A stretch of 64,000 nucleotides of DNA from Tranzscheliella williamsii. Taxonomy: Eukaryota; Basidiomycota; Ustilaginomycetes; Ustilaginales; Ustilaginaceae. The notes beneath the pieces are model-generated. The model ran no database searches, was not told the DNA's origin, and saw nothing but the letters and a program-made list of their open reading frames with translations. Within the stretch, counting starts at the first letter, position 1; the number at the start of each line of letters is the position of its first letter. Below, in pieces: positions 42,328 to 52,900 of this stretch. Location: the NCBI GenBank assembly GCA_023212725.1, contig JALBYF010000030.1, forward strand, positions 62,001 to 126,000, in the 5' to 3' direction. Made by a program: the position numbers and the translations under genes.

Positions 42328-44235
42328 CTATCTGCGCCTGGTGCGGGCATGGGCGGTGTGTGGGCGGCGCTTGTGGTGGGCGGTGGGGCCGACGGGGACG
42401 CCCTTGTCCATGAGCTTGCGCTTGCGTGCGAGGAGGTCCTTTTTGCGCTGCATCTTTTTGGCGTGGGTTTTGCTGTCCTCGTCGTGCTCGGAGTGGGTAC
42501 GGGGAGATGTGGCGGGGGAGGGGTCTGGGGGGTCGAAGAAGCGGGCGATCCGCGCGCGGATCTGGGCGGGCTCGACGGTGTTGAGGTCGAGCTCGGTATT
42601 GGCGTCCAGCTTGCCCGAGCGCCAGTGCTGCAGCAGAAACTGCGCCGCCATGTCCAGATCGCGCACGTTCCCGCGCTTCAGCGACCCGGGCGCCTTGCCC
42701 GCCAAGTGCCACAGCAGCTCGCCGATCGAGTTCGTCCGCCCGTGCGCGTCGCTGGTGCTCGCCAGATACTCGTCCAGCGGCAACGGCAGATTCTTGACAT
42801 AGCTCGGCTGCGTCTCCCCCCCGCCCAACGCCCGCAGATTCAGCCGGTACAGCACATAGTCGGCCATAAGCTGCACGTCGAATAGCGAATCCTTGATCCC
42901 CGCCGTAATGGCCAGCTTGATGCCCCGCTCGGCGCCGACAGACCCATGGCCAAGAAACGGTACCATGACCCCCGGGGTATCGTAGACGTAGATGGGGGGT
43001 CCCTTCTTCTTCTCCTTCTTGGCTGCGGCCGCTTCTCCAGCGACCGCATTGTCCGCCGGGCTGGCAGGCTCTTCCGGCGTCGAGGTGGAGAGGACGAAAG
43101 AAGTGCTCTCGGCTTCGGGCATGCTGTCGGAGTTGTAACGGCCCGACCTCCTGCCTTGTTGTCTCGAAGCGTTCTCGGGTTCGAGTTCAGGCTTGGAGGG
43201 GCCGGCCTTGCTGATGCGCACGGTGCCGGTGAGCTTCCTCGTGTGGCCCGGATGCGGGGCGGTGCTGGCGGCCTTGCCCTTGCCGGTGCCTACTCGGCGC
43301 AGCGCGTTGAGTAGGCTGCTCTTGCCGACGTTGGGCATGCCCAGAATCAAAAGCCGCACGCCTTCTTCGGGCGTGGGCGTGTGTCGGAAGGCGCCAGAGA
43401 GGCCCCTCTTGGCGCGCTTCTCCGCGCGTTCCGAGACCGGCTTTGGCGGTGTCGAGACATCCTCGTTGGATGCCAGCTTTCTAGCTTGCTTCTGCACCCA
43501 ATGGAGCACTCGCTTCACATCAGTGTCCGACCGCGTATCGACGAACATCACGTGCTGATTCGGGTCCCTCTGGGCGAAGGAGGCGAGGATAGGCTCCTCG
43601 AGCCGCTCATCGATGAGATCGCGCTTGAGATATACAATCAGCCGACGACTGCGCCACGTCGATAGACCGGGCGGAGGTCCTGAGCCCGCCGCTGTTTCTG
43701 CCTCGGCATCGAAGGCCGAAGCTGCTGGAAGATCGTCAAGGCCGTCGTTGGCGGTGGGGGCCTTCCTGAGGATGTTCTCGAAGACAGGATTGATAGAAGT
43801 GAGGGGCAAGCGTGCATCCCTCGCCTCGATGACCAATGGCGGCGGGTAACGGGCCAGAAGATGAGGCATGGAGCGGATAGCACGAGCCATATGCCCAGCA
43901 TACCATGACGGCGTGGTCGACGGCAGGTTGAATGTCTGGCGAGGTATGAACTCTGACTCCGAAGGCGCCGATGCGCGCTCTGCCTTCTCTTGCGCAATGC
44001 CGCCTGCGACATCCTGTTCTTCAACCGTGTTGCTCGTAGTGTGGGCATCATCCCTTGCGGGAGACGAAGTAGCTAAAGAGCGCACACGGGTCGAGTCCGT
44101 CCTCGAAGCTGGCCGGCAAAGTTGGAGAGGAGCAATACTCCTAGCTCGAACTGCTGTCGGACTCGAGCGAGCTGCCTTGCTGAACCCGCATCCTACAGAC
44201 ACGCCAGGCTGCACCCGCAGAAAGGACCGCAACAT
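42328..44235 (-). CDS. MTG1: Mtg1-type mitochondrial ribosome-associated GTPase
   Basis: Circularly permuted GTPase of the YlqF/RbgA/Mtg1 family, which acts in mitochondrial large-subunit assembly. It has 635 residues from the ATG at 44235. The presequence is MLRSFLRVQPGVSVGCGFSK followed by Arg/Ser-rich sequence. The family opening WYAGHMARAIRSMPHLL is followed by VIEARDARLPLTSINP, then the permuted G4 region IVYLKRDLID. G1 is GMPNVGKSS, then HPGHTRKLTG (G2 region) and DTPGVMVPFLG (G3). The G4 motif reads LKRD instead of NKRD; the codon is CTC. Ser/Pro-rich insertions lengthen the protein relative to yeast Mtg1 (about 370). The C-terminus is strongly basic (KKMQRKKDLLARKRKLMD), suitable for rRNA binding. 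Confidence 0.9.
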   Translation of the reverse strand: MLRSFLRVQPGVSVGCGFSKAARSSPTAVRARSIAPLQLCRPASRTDSTRVRSLATSSPARDDAHTTSNTVEEQDVAGGIAQEKAERASAPSESEFIPRQTFNLPSTTPSWYAGHMARAIRSMPHLLARYPPPLVIEARDARLPLTSINPVFENILRKAPTANDGLDDLPAASAFDAEAETAAGSGPPPGLSTWRSRRLIVYLKRDLIDERLEEPILASFAQRDPNQHVMFVDTRSDTDVKRVLHWVQKQARKLASNEDVSTPPKPVSERAEKRAKRGLSGAFRHTPTPEEGVRLLILGMPNVGKSSLLNALRRVGTGKGKAASTAPHPGHTRKLTGTVRISKAGPSKPELEPENASRQQGRRSGRYNSDSMPEAESTSFVLSTSTPEEPASPADNAVAGEAAAAKKEKKKGPPIYVYDTPGVMVPFLGHGSVGAERGIKLAITAGIKDSLFDVQLMADYVLYRLNLRALGGGETQPSYVKNLPLPLDEYLASTSDAHGRTNSIGELLWHLAGKAPGSLKRGNVRDLDMAAQFLLQHWRSGKLDANTELDLNTVEPAQIRARIARFFDPPDPSPATSPRTHSEHDEDSKTHAKKMQRKKDLLARKRKLMDKGVPVGPTAHHKRRPHTAHARTRRR

Positions 44236-44638
44236 AATCTGTCCACCCTGTCGCGCTGTTCATCTGACCGCTACGTCAATCGAAGGTGCCGGTGTGTAGT
44301 TGGTGTGGTAACGGCAGGCAACCAATACCAGCGGGTTCCTTCTTGATTCCCACCCTTGAAATTTCTTCAAGAGCCTCCACACACCAAAAGCTCCTCCATC
44401 ACCTCGCGTTTTCTTCGTCTGCTCACGAAAATCCAATAAAAAAGGCAGACGTAAAATAGTAACACTTAAAGCGTACCTCAACATCGCTGCAGGATGAATC
44501 GCTCGACGCTTTCCAACGGCTCACCAGCCACAAGCTAGCCAAGGTCATAAGCCGTGGAGGAAAATGGTGAGTGTCCTCTTGTATTAGTAATGCGTAGGAA
44601 GGGGAAGGAGAGACATGGTAAGACCGGAGGTCTGAGCA
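44236..44638. other. Intergenic region between MTG1 and carnitine acetyltransferase
   Basis: No gene is seen. It serves as the MTG1 promoter and the 3' flank of the carnitine acetyltransferase gene, both on the minus strand. Confidence 0.4.
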
Positions 44639-46567
44639 TCAAACCTTGGCCTTGCCGGCCTCGCTCTGTTGCAGACGGAGGTGCAGGTCACGCAGTTCAA
44701 CGGCAGCCTCGTTGATGTAGTGTCGCAGATCCGATGCGCCGAGCTTGAGCGAGGTGATAGTAAAGGTGAGTGAGCTATCCTTGATAGCGTACGCGCAGCC
44801 AAAGCCTTCGGGGACCACTTCGCCGAAGCCCCAGCAATTGAATACCTCGGACGAGATCTGCGAGGTGGAGAGCTTCCAGGTGGACGAGAGCCCGAAAGCA
44901 GGGTCCTCGTAAATGGCAGGCAGCTTCTCACCCTCCTTGAGAAGCTTCTTGAGACCAAACAGGTGTCGGTCTACACCCTGTCCGTCGGCGCATGCAGTGG
45001 CATAGGAGAGGTGCTGCTTGACAGCGGCCTGGAACTTTTCGTACCTCTCGCTGTCTGAAGCAGAGAGCGATTCCATGGCTTCGCAGAAGGCCTTGGATTC
45101 TACGCTGGCCGATCGGATCGTCTCGGTGCGTCCCCACTTGAACTTGCGCGTCTGGGCTGATTCATACGTGGGGCATGGCTTTCCGTACATCTTGAAGTAG
45201 GCCAGTTGGATTACCATCTGCACCCAAGCATCCGGCGAACACTTGAACTTCTTGATAGCGCCCTTGCCGTAACCCTGGAAGTCGAGCACCGCCAGATCAT
45301 GTCGACCCATCAGCTCCTCAAAGTCCTTGATGCTCTCCGAGATCTTCGCCTCGACGGTGTTGTCTGCCTTGAATAGTAGCTGCTTGGGTGCGGGCAGGTC
45401 GCTTCGGTTGGAGCTTCCCAGGTCAATCTTGCCCGCTTTCAGCGCCTGCAGAGCAAAGTCGTTGAGTCGGAGTGTCGGCGTTCCGTCCATCATGGAGTGC
45501 TCGCCCATGAATCCAGACTTGCCGTCGGCCGAGACAATGATCTGCTGTTTGTCATAGAACCGGTTCTTGCCGTCCCCACACCACAGCTGCCAGGCCTGTG
45601 CTTCGAGGTTTCGAGGGGCAATCTCGTCCAGGCAAACCACAATGACAGAGCTGTCGATGCGCTCCATACTCTGCTGGTTGCCGGGCACAGCCAGAAGGGC
45701 TTTTCGCGATTCGGTCCACTTGTCTCGGTTGTTTGACGAGAGAGCCCCGATAGGCTGGGCAGCAGGCTTGCTTGATGCAGGATCGGAAAGGATCTTCTGC
45801 AACTGGCTCTCGATTTCGGCCTCGCTAAGCTCCTCACCATTGTGGACCAGCTCGAACTCGTAGAAGTGGCCGTTTCGCAGGACAACAAGGTGGTTGTTTT
45901 GGGTCCAGTCGTACTTGACCGCAGTGTCAGCCGGGATCTCTGGGATTCGGTTCGAGTTGAACATCCACTTGTACGATCGCATGCAGAGGGGCCCTGCCTT
46001 GCCTTTTTCAGGGGCCAGCTGCTCCGTCTCGAGCAGCCGTCGAAAGGCGAGGAAAGCCTTCAACAGACCAGCAGCCCGCTTGGGCCCGCTTCTCCGAGTC
46101 TTGTCATCCTTGTGTGCGTAAAAGTAGCTGACGTAGGGCACCACAGGATCCCGGTAGGCCATGTACGCTGCCTCGTTCCACCACTCAGCAAGCCAGTTTT
46201 CTCTGCCATCTTTAGTGGCTCGATCCTCAAGGCGCTGCTGCAAGGTCTGAAGAAGCTTGGCATCATCACCGGAAAGAGCAGATTCAACTGCCTTCTCGGT
46301 CTTGGCAAGGGTTTCCGGCGTCTGATGCGGGATAATTGTCCTCAGATATTTCTTGAGAGTCTGCTCCAGTGGCGGGACAGGAAGGTGAGGCATCGAACTC
46401 TGACCCTCGTACATAGGGCCAGTACCAACAGCACTGCTGGCGGAAGTGGAAGAGTTTCGAGCCATCTTGCCAGGAAAGATCTGAAGAGTGGCAGAGGTAG
46501 GAGGGAGGGAGGAGGCTAGTCTGGATGCGGTGCGTGCTGGCAGGCGACCAAGACTGAGTAATGACAT
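44639..46567 (-). CDS. CAT2: Carnitine O-acetyltransferase, Cat2-type
   Basis: Carnitine acetyltransferase, which moves acetyl units between CoA and carnitine for transport between peroxisome and mitochondrion. It has 642 residues from the ATG at 46567. The N-terminus MSLLSLGRLPARTASRLASS is a good mitochondrial presequence. A second in-frame Met at 46465 (MARNSSTS) would remove it. The choline/carnitine acyltransferase domain starts at HLPVPPLEQTLKKYL. Catalytic His357 lies in GEHSMMDGTPT. The CoA/carnitine region reads GYGKGAIKKFKCSPDAWVQ, then YESAQTRKFKWGRTETIRS. The last three residues are AKV, close to but not a canonical peroxisomal PTS1 (AKL in yeast Cat2). The frame stays open upstream of 46567, but that part has no family similarity that I can see. 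Confidence 0.92.
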   Translation of the reverse strand: MSLLSLGRLPARTASRLASSLPPTSATLQIFPGKMARNSSTSASSAVGTGPMYEGQSSMPHLPVPPLEQTLKKYLRTIIPHQTPETLAKTEKAVESALSGDDAKLLQTLQQRLEDRATKDGRENWLAEWWNEAAYMAYRDPVVPYVSYFYAHKDDKTRRSGPKRAAGLLKAFLAFRRLLETEQLAPEKGKAGPLCMRSYKWMFNSNRIPEIPADTAVKYDWTQNNHLVVLRNGHFYEFELVHNGEELSEAEIESQLQKILSDPASSKPAAQPIGALSSNNRDKWTESRKALLAVPGNQQSMERIDSSVIVVCLDEIAPRNLEAQAWQLWCGDGKNRFYDKQQIIVSADGKSGFMGEHSMMDGTPTLRLNDFALQALKAGKIDLGSSNRSDLPAPKQLLFKADNTVEAKISESIKDFEELMGRHDLAVLDFQGYGKGAIKKFKCSPDAWVQMVIQLAYFKMYGKPCPTYESAQTRKFKWGRTETIRSASVESKAFCEAMESLSASDSERYEKFQAAVKQHLSYATACADGQGVDRHLFGLKKLLKEGEKLPAIYEDPAFGLSSTWKLSTSQISSEVFNCWGFGEVVPEGFGCAYAIKDSSLTFTITSLKLGASDLRHYINEAAVELRDLHLRLQQSEAGKAKV

Positions 46568-48816
46568 AGGTGTATACGCTTGCGCTAAGCCAGCAAAAGA
46601 TATCTTTCTTGGCGCGCAGAGACGAAGGATACGTGGAAGGTACCGACGATGGCACTGATGTTCTTGACTGAGAAGAAGAGAAACAAGGAAGAGGGATATG
46701 GCGATACTGCACTTTTTATTATCTGCGCGAAGGACAGCGTAGTGAACGGAGCCAAGGCCGTGATTGCCACTAGGCCAGCCTTGGATCAAACTTACTGGCC
46801 GGACGCACGGCGACGAGGACGGCCAACCGGCTTCAGAGCACACCGAGATCCAACAGAAGTCCGCCCAGGTACTGGCTTGGTCTGTAAAGTATGTAGACCG
46901 GAAAGGTGCGCGACTATGAAAGCCAAAACCAGATAAAGAAGCCACCGTTTGGGTTTTTGAATTGCTCACTACATTTCATGAAGATGACGTCTCTTCGTCG
47001 AATTAGATTACTTGTATAATAATGGCCGGCTTACTTCAAGTGGTCCGCTCTTTGGAGCAGCGCGAGCTTCCGGCCCTTCCGTCGTTACGTTGCCGGTTTC
47101 TTCCTTCCCCGTGCTTCCCCACAACCCTTCCCACTGTCATCCCACTTGCTCCCTTCCCATCGGCGATGCAGTTGCAAAGATCGTGTAGACTACTTCTCCT
47201 TTGCTAGTGTCAATGGCAATCTCTGACACTACGGGGATACACATGAGAACTGTTTCCCACAACCTGCCTTAGGGTTCTGAGCATGTCCCACTAGAGCGTT
47301 CTTGCTGAGGATCTAACACGTTTAGCTGCCGTTGCGCCTGCCTGGCTTCTTCCTTCTTCAGCTCCTTGCAGCCGTCGCCACAGTCACGCGCTGACGACAG
47401 CCAGAACTCTGTTTGAATGCTTAGGATGGGGATCACTTGAAGCTGACAGCAACTCGGCAGCGTGCACTGGCAAGGACCTGTCAAAGCTGACTAGCCTTCG
47501 GTGCTGCAATGGGTGCCCCCGGTCAGGCGGACTGCGATATAGGAAGGGAGGCGGTTTGTTGTCCAGACAAGGCCCGTGGCCCGAGAGGTCTTTTGGAGGT
47601 GGATGTGCTCACTTCTTGGCTTAAAGGGCGCTCTTGACGAACGAGGATTTCTTTCGTACGAATGATCGTAGGTCAAAGGAGCAAAAGGACGATGCTTGTG
47701 CTAGTTATCGAAGCCGGCCGATATGGCGTCTCGGCACTGGGCCGGAGCTGACGAAGCGGGTGAAGCGCCTCTCCCTGTTGCGCAGGCAGCTGCCGCGCTC
47801 CTCGCCTACAGGCGTTTGCTGCAAGAGACGCGCGTGTTGGAATGCGGCGATCCTTGCCGAGCTGACACTGTGCCACGCATTGCGCTGCCGGGGAGTAAGC
47901 ATGATTTGACAGAGGGATTCCAGCCCACGCCTACCTAGCTCGGGCGGCTTTCGATCTCTTACGCTAAAGCACGATGGCTGTAAGCCCCTGAGCGTCGTGG
48001 CTATATCGAGCTGCCTCAGGCTTACATGAATCATCTCGATGCCGCTAGTATGCGCTGACTAGAAAGAGTCCGAAAAGGTCTAACACGGGGGAATGAACCA
48101 CGCTCGGCTTCAATTTTTTGATCGTAGCTTTGGAGAAGTACAAAACACTGAATACACATGGGACGCACAAAAAAGCGTGTTGGTAGTACTCGCTCCCATC
48201 GAGAACGTTTCCATAGCTTGGAGTTTCACCCGCCGTCGCCTTCTTTGCGACAATATCAGACCATGGAGCACCGCTTCGACCTGGGCTCAATCCGATCGGG
48301 CTCGGCTCATCTGCGGTGTATGATCTTCGCATTGGGCTAACGTCGAATCAATCGAAATAGAAACGTCATGCAGTCTACGTATGTTGGAGCAGCTAAGACT
48401 CGTCATTTGAGGCAGCAAAGAGGCGCAAGCGCCGATCCTCTAGCATGAGACGGGTAGGTTGGGAAAAATATGGGAGTGCAGCAAGGAGACGTACAAGCTT
48501 TTAAGGCAGCTGCCTAAAGCCAAGCTACAGGCCTTGTGCATAGCGCGGTTGATTCTCCCAGCAGAGACGATGCTGGTGCTGGCGGTGGCGGCACTAGTTC
48601 GAGTTTCTGGGCCAACTCGGTTCTTGACAGCGAACCTTGACACGGCGTCTTTCTTGCAGTCACCTCCAAGCAGCCCTACGGTTCATGGATCATGCGGCTG
48701 TCCTGTTTCCTGCGTCAAGCAGGCTCAAAGCCAATTTTAGGCCAACTGTCGAGAGCGTGGCGTGCTAGCGTCAGTTTGCCACAGGGGAAGTTTCGAAAGC
48801 GTGGGGACTGCTCCAT

Positions 48817-48869
48817 ACATGCGTAGCGTTCACATGCGTTGCGATTACATGCGTTGCAATTACATGCAG
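48817..48869 (+). repeat. 15-bp minisatellite, about 3.5 copies
   Basis: Units start at 48817, 48832, 48847 and 48862 with the consensus ACATGCGTTGCGATT. The fourth copy is partial. It lies in noncoding DNA. Confidence 0.8.
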
Positions 48870-49170
48870 GTGTACTGTTTGTGCCAGATGATTAAATACA
48901 AAGACCAACACCGAGCTCTCAGTTCTCGTGAGAAAACAAGAATGCGAATGAGGCGGGCAGTTTCACAATGGCAGATATTTGGCTCAGAGCCTTCTGCGGC
49001 TGAGTTGCATACTTTGAATAGCGACACCGGAACCTCTGAAAATGCCAACGGCATGCAGCTGAGAGACGAACTCCGTGGCTGCTATATGTATTATATATCT
49101 ACAATCAGAGCCCCTAATTCACATCTGTCCAAAGTCTGATCTACAAATTTGTGCCGCCCGGCATGGTTGC

Positions 49171-49178
49171 TATAAATA
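49171..49178 (+). promoter_or_regulatory. TATA-like box upstream of the NRPS-like gene
   Basis: TATAAATA (49171-49178) lies about 750 bases upstream of the ATG at 49923. If used, it implies a long leader, perhaps with a leader intron (a GTAGGT donor-like site is near 49525). Assignment to the gene is inference. Confidence 0.3.
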
Positions 49179-49922
49179 CGGGGATCAGCATAACTGGCCT
49201 ATTGATATTGTAATTCGAGCACTAAGCCGTCTTTGAACCTCAGGCCGAACACGCTGAAATCACGCAGCATTCTCCGATCAGACACGCAACGCCGCCAAGT
49301 CACAACTCAAGATTGAAATGGGCAACGCTGCGATTCGCGGGCAAGTCGATCGAGTACCTCGTGCTCCTTTCATCGGATCCTCATCCCTCTGTTACCTTCT
49401 CCATCCAACGCCAGCGGTCTCGTACCTTTCCTTCACCACCTCGCGCTTTTGTCCTCCCGCACGGTCAGTGTGACGTTCACAGTAGTGTTCCGTCTCCTTC
49501 ACACTGCCTCACGACGCCCTCACGGTAGGTAGGAACCGCTGCCTCAGCCGTTGTTCGTCTACTCTCTTCGTCAAAGCAGAGCGTGTTGATAGTCGTCGCC
49601 GTCTACCTGCCGGATCAGCATCTCATCCGCGAGACAGCGTTGCGCCACAACCTTCGGCAGCCATCCCATCCGACATTTTTGCCCAGGTCGTTTTCTGCAG
49701 TGATATGCTAGTATCTGCTTTCTCTTGCTGCACTTGACCTACAGCTTTGTTCAGCACCAGACATCCAGATACAGAGCCATCTATATCCATCGCGGCAACT
49801 CGATCCCTCCCACTTCCATCATTAGCCTTGCATTCACAGAGCTCGGTACATACCAGCACGGCCACTGCCATCGACACGCCACTATTCCCTTACCGCTCGA
49901 CTCACGCTAGGGCTGGCCCAGC

Positions 49923-52900
49923 ATGAGTGCAGACTTCCCTCTTGGCTTCTTGTATAGCCTTCCTCCGCGGCCGAAGACCAAGTCGCTGGGCGACCACATT
50001 GCTGAGCATGTCACCGACAATGGCAGAATCACCACCCTTATCGACTGTCTACCTTCCACTTCGAACCCTGCCCTCTGGTCTCCCGACCTGGCCCGCCCGC
50101 CACTCGAGCACCGGCACATTAAGAAGTTCGTTTCCGAATTCATCATGCCATGCTCGCAGGGTGGAACCCCCATCGGCCCAAATGATCGTATCATGATGGC
50201 ACTGCCCACAGGTGCAGAAAACGCCGTAGCGCTCCTTGCAGTCGCTGCCTATCACACATGTGCACCTGTTAACGCAAGCTGCACTGCTGGTGAGCTCCGC
50301 GATGACGCCCTTCGTCTCCGTGCTAAAGCGGTCGTTACGACCCGAGATGCTATCGAGCGACTTGGCCTGCATACTCTCCGCGAGGAAGATGGCATGGAGA
50401 TCATCTTTATCGAGCCTCGATCTTCGGGACCCGCAGGTCTTTTCGATATGTCCCTGCTTGGTCAAGATGGCATTGCTTCAACCTCGGGTCGCCGCCCCTC
50501 AGCCCCGCACGGTCTCGAGCATCAGAGTCTCGTGCTACATACTTCAGGAACTTCCGGCAAGAAGAAGGTTGTGCCTTATTCGTTGCGGCACCTTATTGTC
50601 GGAACATGTTGCGTCGTCTACTCATGGGATCTTCGGCCGGAAAGCGTCAATAGTAAGTCTTGCTTCCCCGGTCTTTTTCGGGTCTCAATGACCGCTGACC
50701 TTGTTTTCCCCGATCTTTTTTTCCCTATACAGTGAACATGATGCCGCTCTTCCACGTAGGTGGCATCGTTCGTAATCTGTGGTCGCCGGTGTTCTCTGCT
50801 GGCAGTGCTATCATGTGTGCTGGTTTCGACGCGAATGCTTGGTGGCCACTAGCGAAACAGCTGGGCGCCACTTGGTACTACGCAGCACCAACCATGCACC
50901 ACGCCATCTTGGCCTCTAAGCCGGAAGGTGTTGATGCACAGAAGGAAACGAGCATCAAGATGATTGCCAATGCTGCAGGCGGCTTGCTTCCGTCCCTGGC
51001 CGTGCAGCTGAAGGAAACATTCGGAGATTGCGCAGTTCTGCCATCTTACGGTATGACAGAGTGCATGCCTATTGCTTCGCCTCCTACCGACTACAAGCTC
51101 GATCGGCCGGGATGTTCCGGTGTCGCATGTGGTCCTGACCTTTCTATTCGAGACCCATTCGATAAAGAGCGAGAATTACCTGTCGGCCAGACAGGCGCTG
51201 TATCGGTGCGCGGTTTGCCTACCTTTTCAGGTTACGAAACCTCCTCGGATCCTTTCGAGCCGCTCGACACATCATCCTTCTCCAGCGAGGGTTGGTTCGA
51301 CTCCGGTGATATGGGCCACATGGACGCTGACGGCTACCTTTTCATCACTGGTCGCTCCAAGGAAATCATCAACAAGGGCGGTGAAGTTGTCTCCCCTTTC
51401 GAAGTTGAAGAGGCTGTCACGCAGGCCTGCTCGGATCGTGTCAAGCAATGCCTTGCTTTCTCCATCGAACATAATGTGCTGCAGGAGACAATCGGTATCG
51501 TTATTGTCCCCGTCCCCAATCAGCCTCGCGTTGGACTTGCCGAGCTGCATAATATGCTTCGAGCCCATCTCCATCCTTCGAAATGGCCTTTCGCTGCCGT
51601 CTACATGGATGATCTGCCTAAGAACCAGGCTGGAAAACCCCTACGCATCAAGCTCGGCACTCGTCTCGGCATTGGTCCTCTATCAGATGACGTGCCGCCG
51701 CTTCAACGTCACTTTGAAGCTAAAGCGCCTGGCAAGGAAGTGCCTCTTTCGGAACCGATTCCTTGCAATTTGGTGAGCGTCGATGTCCGAGCTGTCGAAC
51801 GGGCATGCTACCGAATTCCCGGCATCGTCGAAGCTGCCGTTAGGCAGAGGAAGGATGGTTCCCCGGAAGCCTTCATCCAGGTCGAAGAAGAAGCCGACTA
51901 TGATGCTGCTGACATCGATCGGGCCTTGGCACAAGTCTTGCACGGCTACGTTGTCCCCAACCCCTTGCACGTCTTCCGACAACCTCTAGCTAAGCTAAAC
52001 GGCCACATTGATTTTGACACCATGGAGGACGAGGTGCGGCGCCAGAACGCATCCACCATGACCCGGACCGCGCTTGTCGTTCGAGATATCATTGCTCGCC
52101 TATTGGACACAGAGGCAGGCTCGATCACGGCTGAGTCTGACTTCTTCCTGCTCGGAGGCAATAGTCTGCTGCTTGGCCGGCTGGTACACCTGATCCGAAA
52201 AGAGACGGGCGCTTCATTGGAAGTTTCAACGCTTTTCAACAGCTCGACCGTATCTGGTATTGCCGCCCTGGTTGAAGAAGATTTGGGTGAGGGCGAAGAC
52301 GATGACGACGACTTCTACGATGGTGACGACAAAGGAGCTTTGGGCGCCACCTATGCTGCCCATCGATACGATGACGACGAGGACATTGCTTTCCAAAGCC
52401 ATGGGTACAAACCGCGGAGCCAAACTCATCCATGGGTCCTCTTCGTCCAAATCATCCCCTTCTTGTTCTTTTATCCAGTTAAAGCGGCTTGGACTTGGAC
52501 GGTCATTCTACACGGTCTAGCCTTTTCTGCCTACTATATTGGAGACGTTTTCTGGGACCGAGTCGGTGCTCTGATTGCCTCGATCATCGTCGCTAGATTG
52601 ACCAGCCGTATCATCTGTCCCGTAGTAGCCATCGCTTTCAAGTGGCTTGTTATCGGCAGATATCGGCCAGGCAAGTATCCTATGTGGTGCAACTATCACT
52701 TGCGATGGTGGGTCGTCAATCAATCGCTGAAAACCGCTGGTAAGGGTCTCTTTGCCATGACGCCAGGACTGCAGAAAACGTACTACCGTTTGCTCGGAAT
52801 GTCGATTGGATCGGACGTCAAGATCGAACAGTTCGCCAAACTTGGTGAGCACGATCTCATCACTATCCACGATGGTGCGCGCATCGATAAGTGTCTACTT

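Larger units (their letters stand above)
46568..49922. other. 3.4-kb gene-poor region
   Basis: The longest gene-free stretch in the window. It holds only short overlapping frames without recognisable domains. Features seen are the 15-bp minisatellite at 48817-48869, a TATA-like box at 49171, and a pyrimidine-rich leader from about 49330 to 49922. A 72-codon frame at 47723-47938 has an AYRRLLQETR stretch but is too weak to call. No transposon hallmarks were found. Confidence 0.45.

Noticed and set aside
46568..46969. N-terminal extension of carnitine acetyltransferase to 46969
   Set aside because: The extra 134 residues lack family similarity; the ATG at 46567 begins a proper presequence.
47723..47938. 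72-codon + strand frame (MASRHWAGADEAG) with an AYRRLLQETR stretch recalling LYR proteins
   Set aside because: Only a few residues resemble the family, the rest does not, and no splice sites extend it convincingly.
48762..49139. 125-codon frame containing the 15-bp minisatellite
   Set aside because: Composition is set by the repeat, there is no family feature, and no ATG start is apparent at its beginning.
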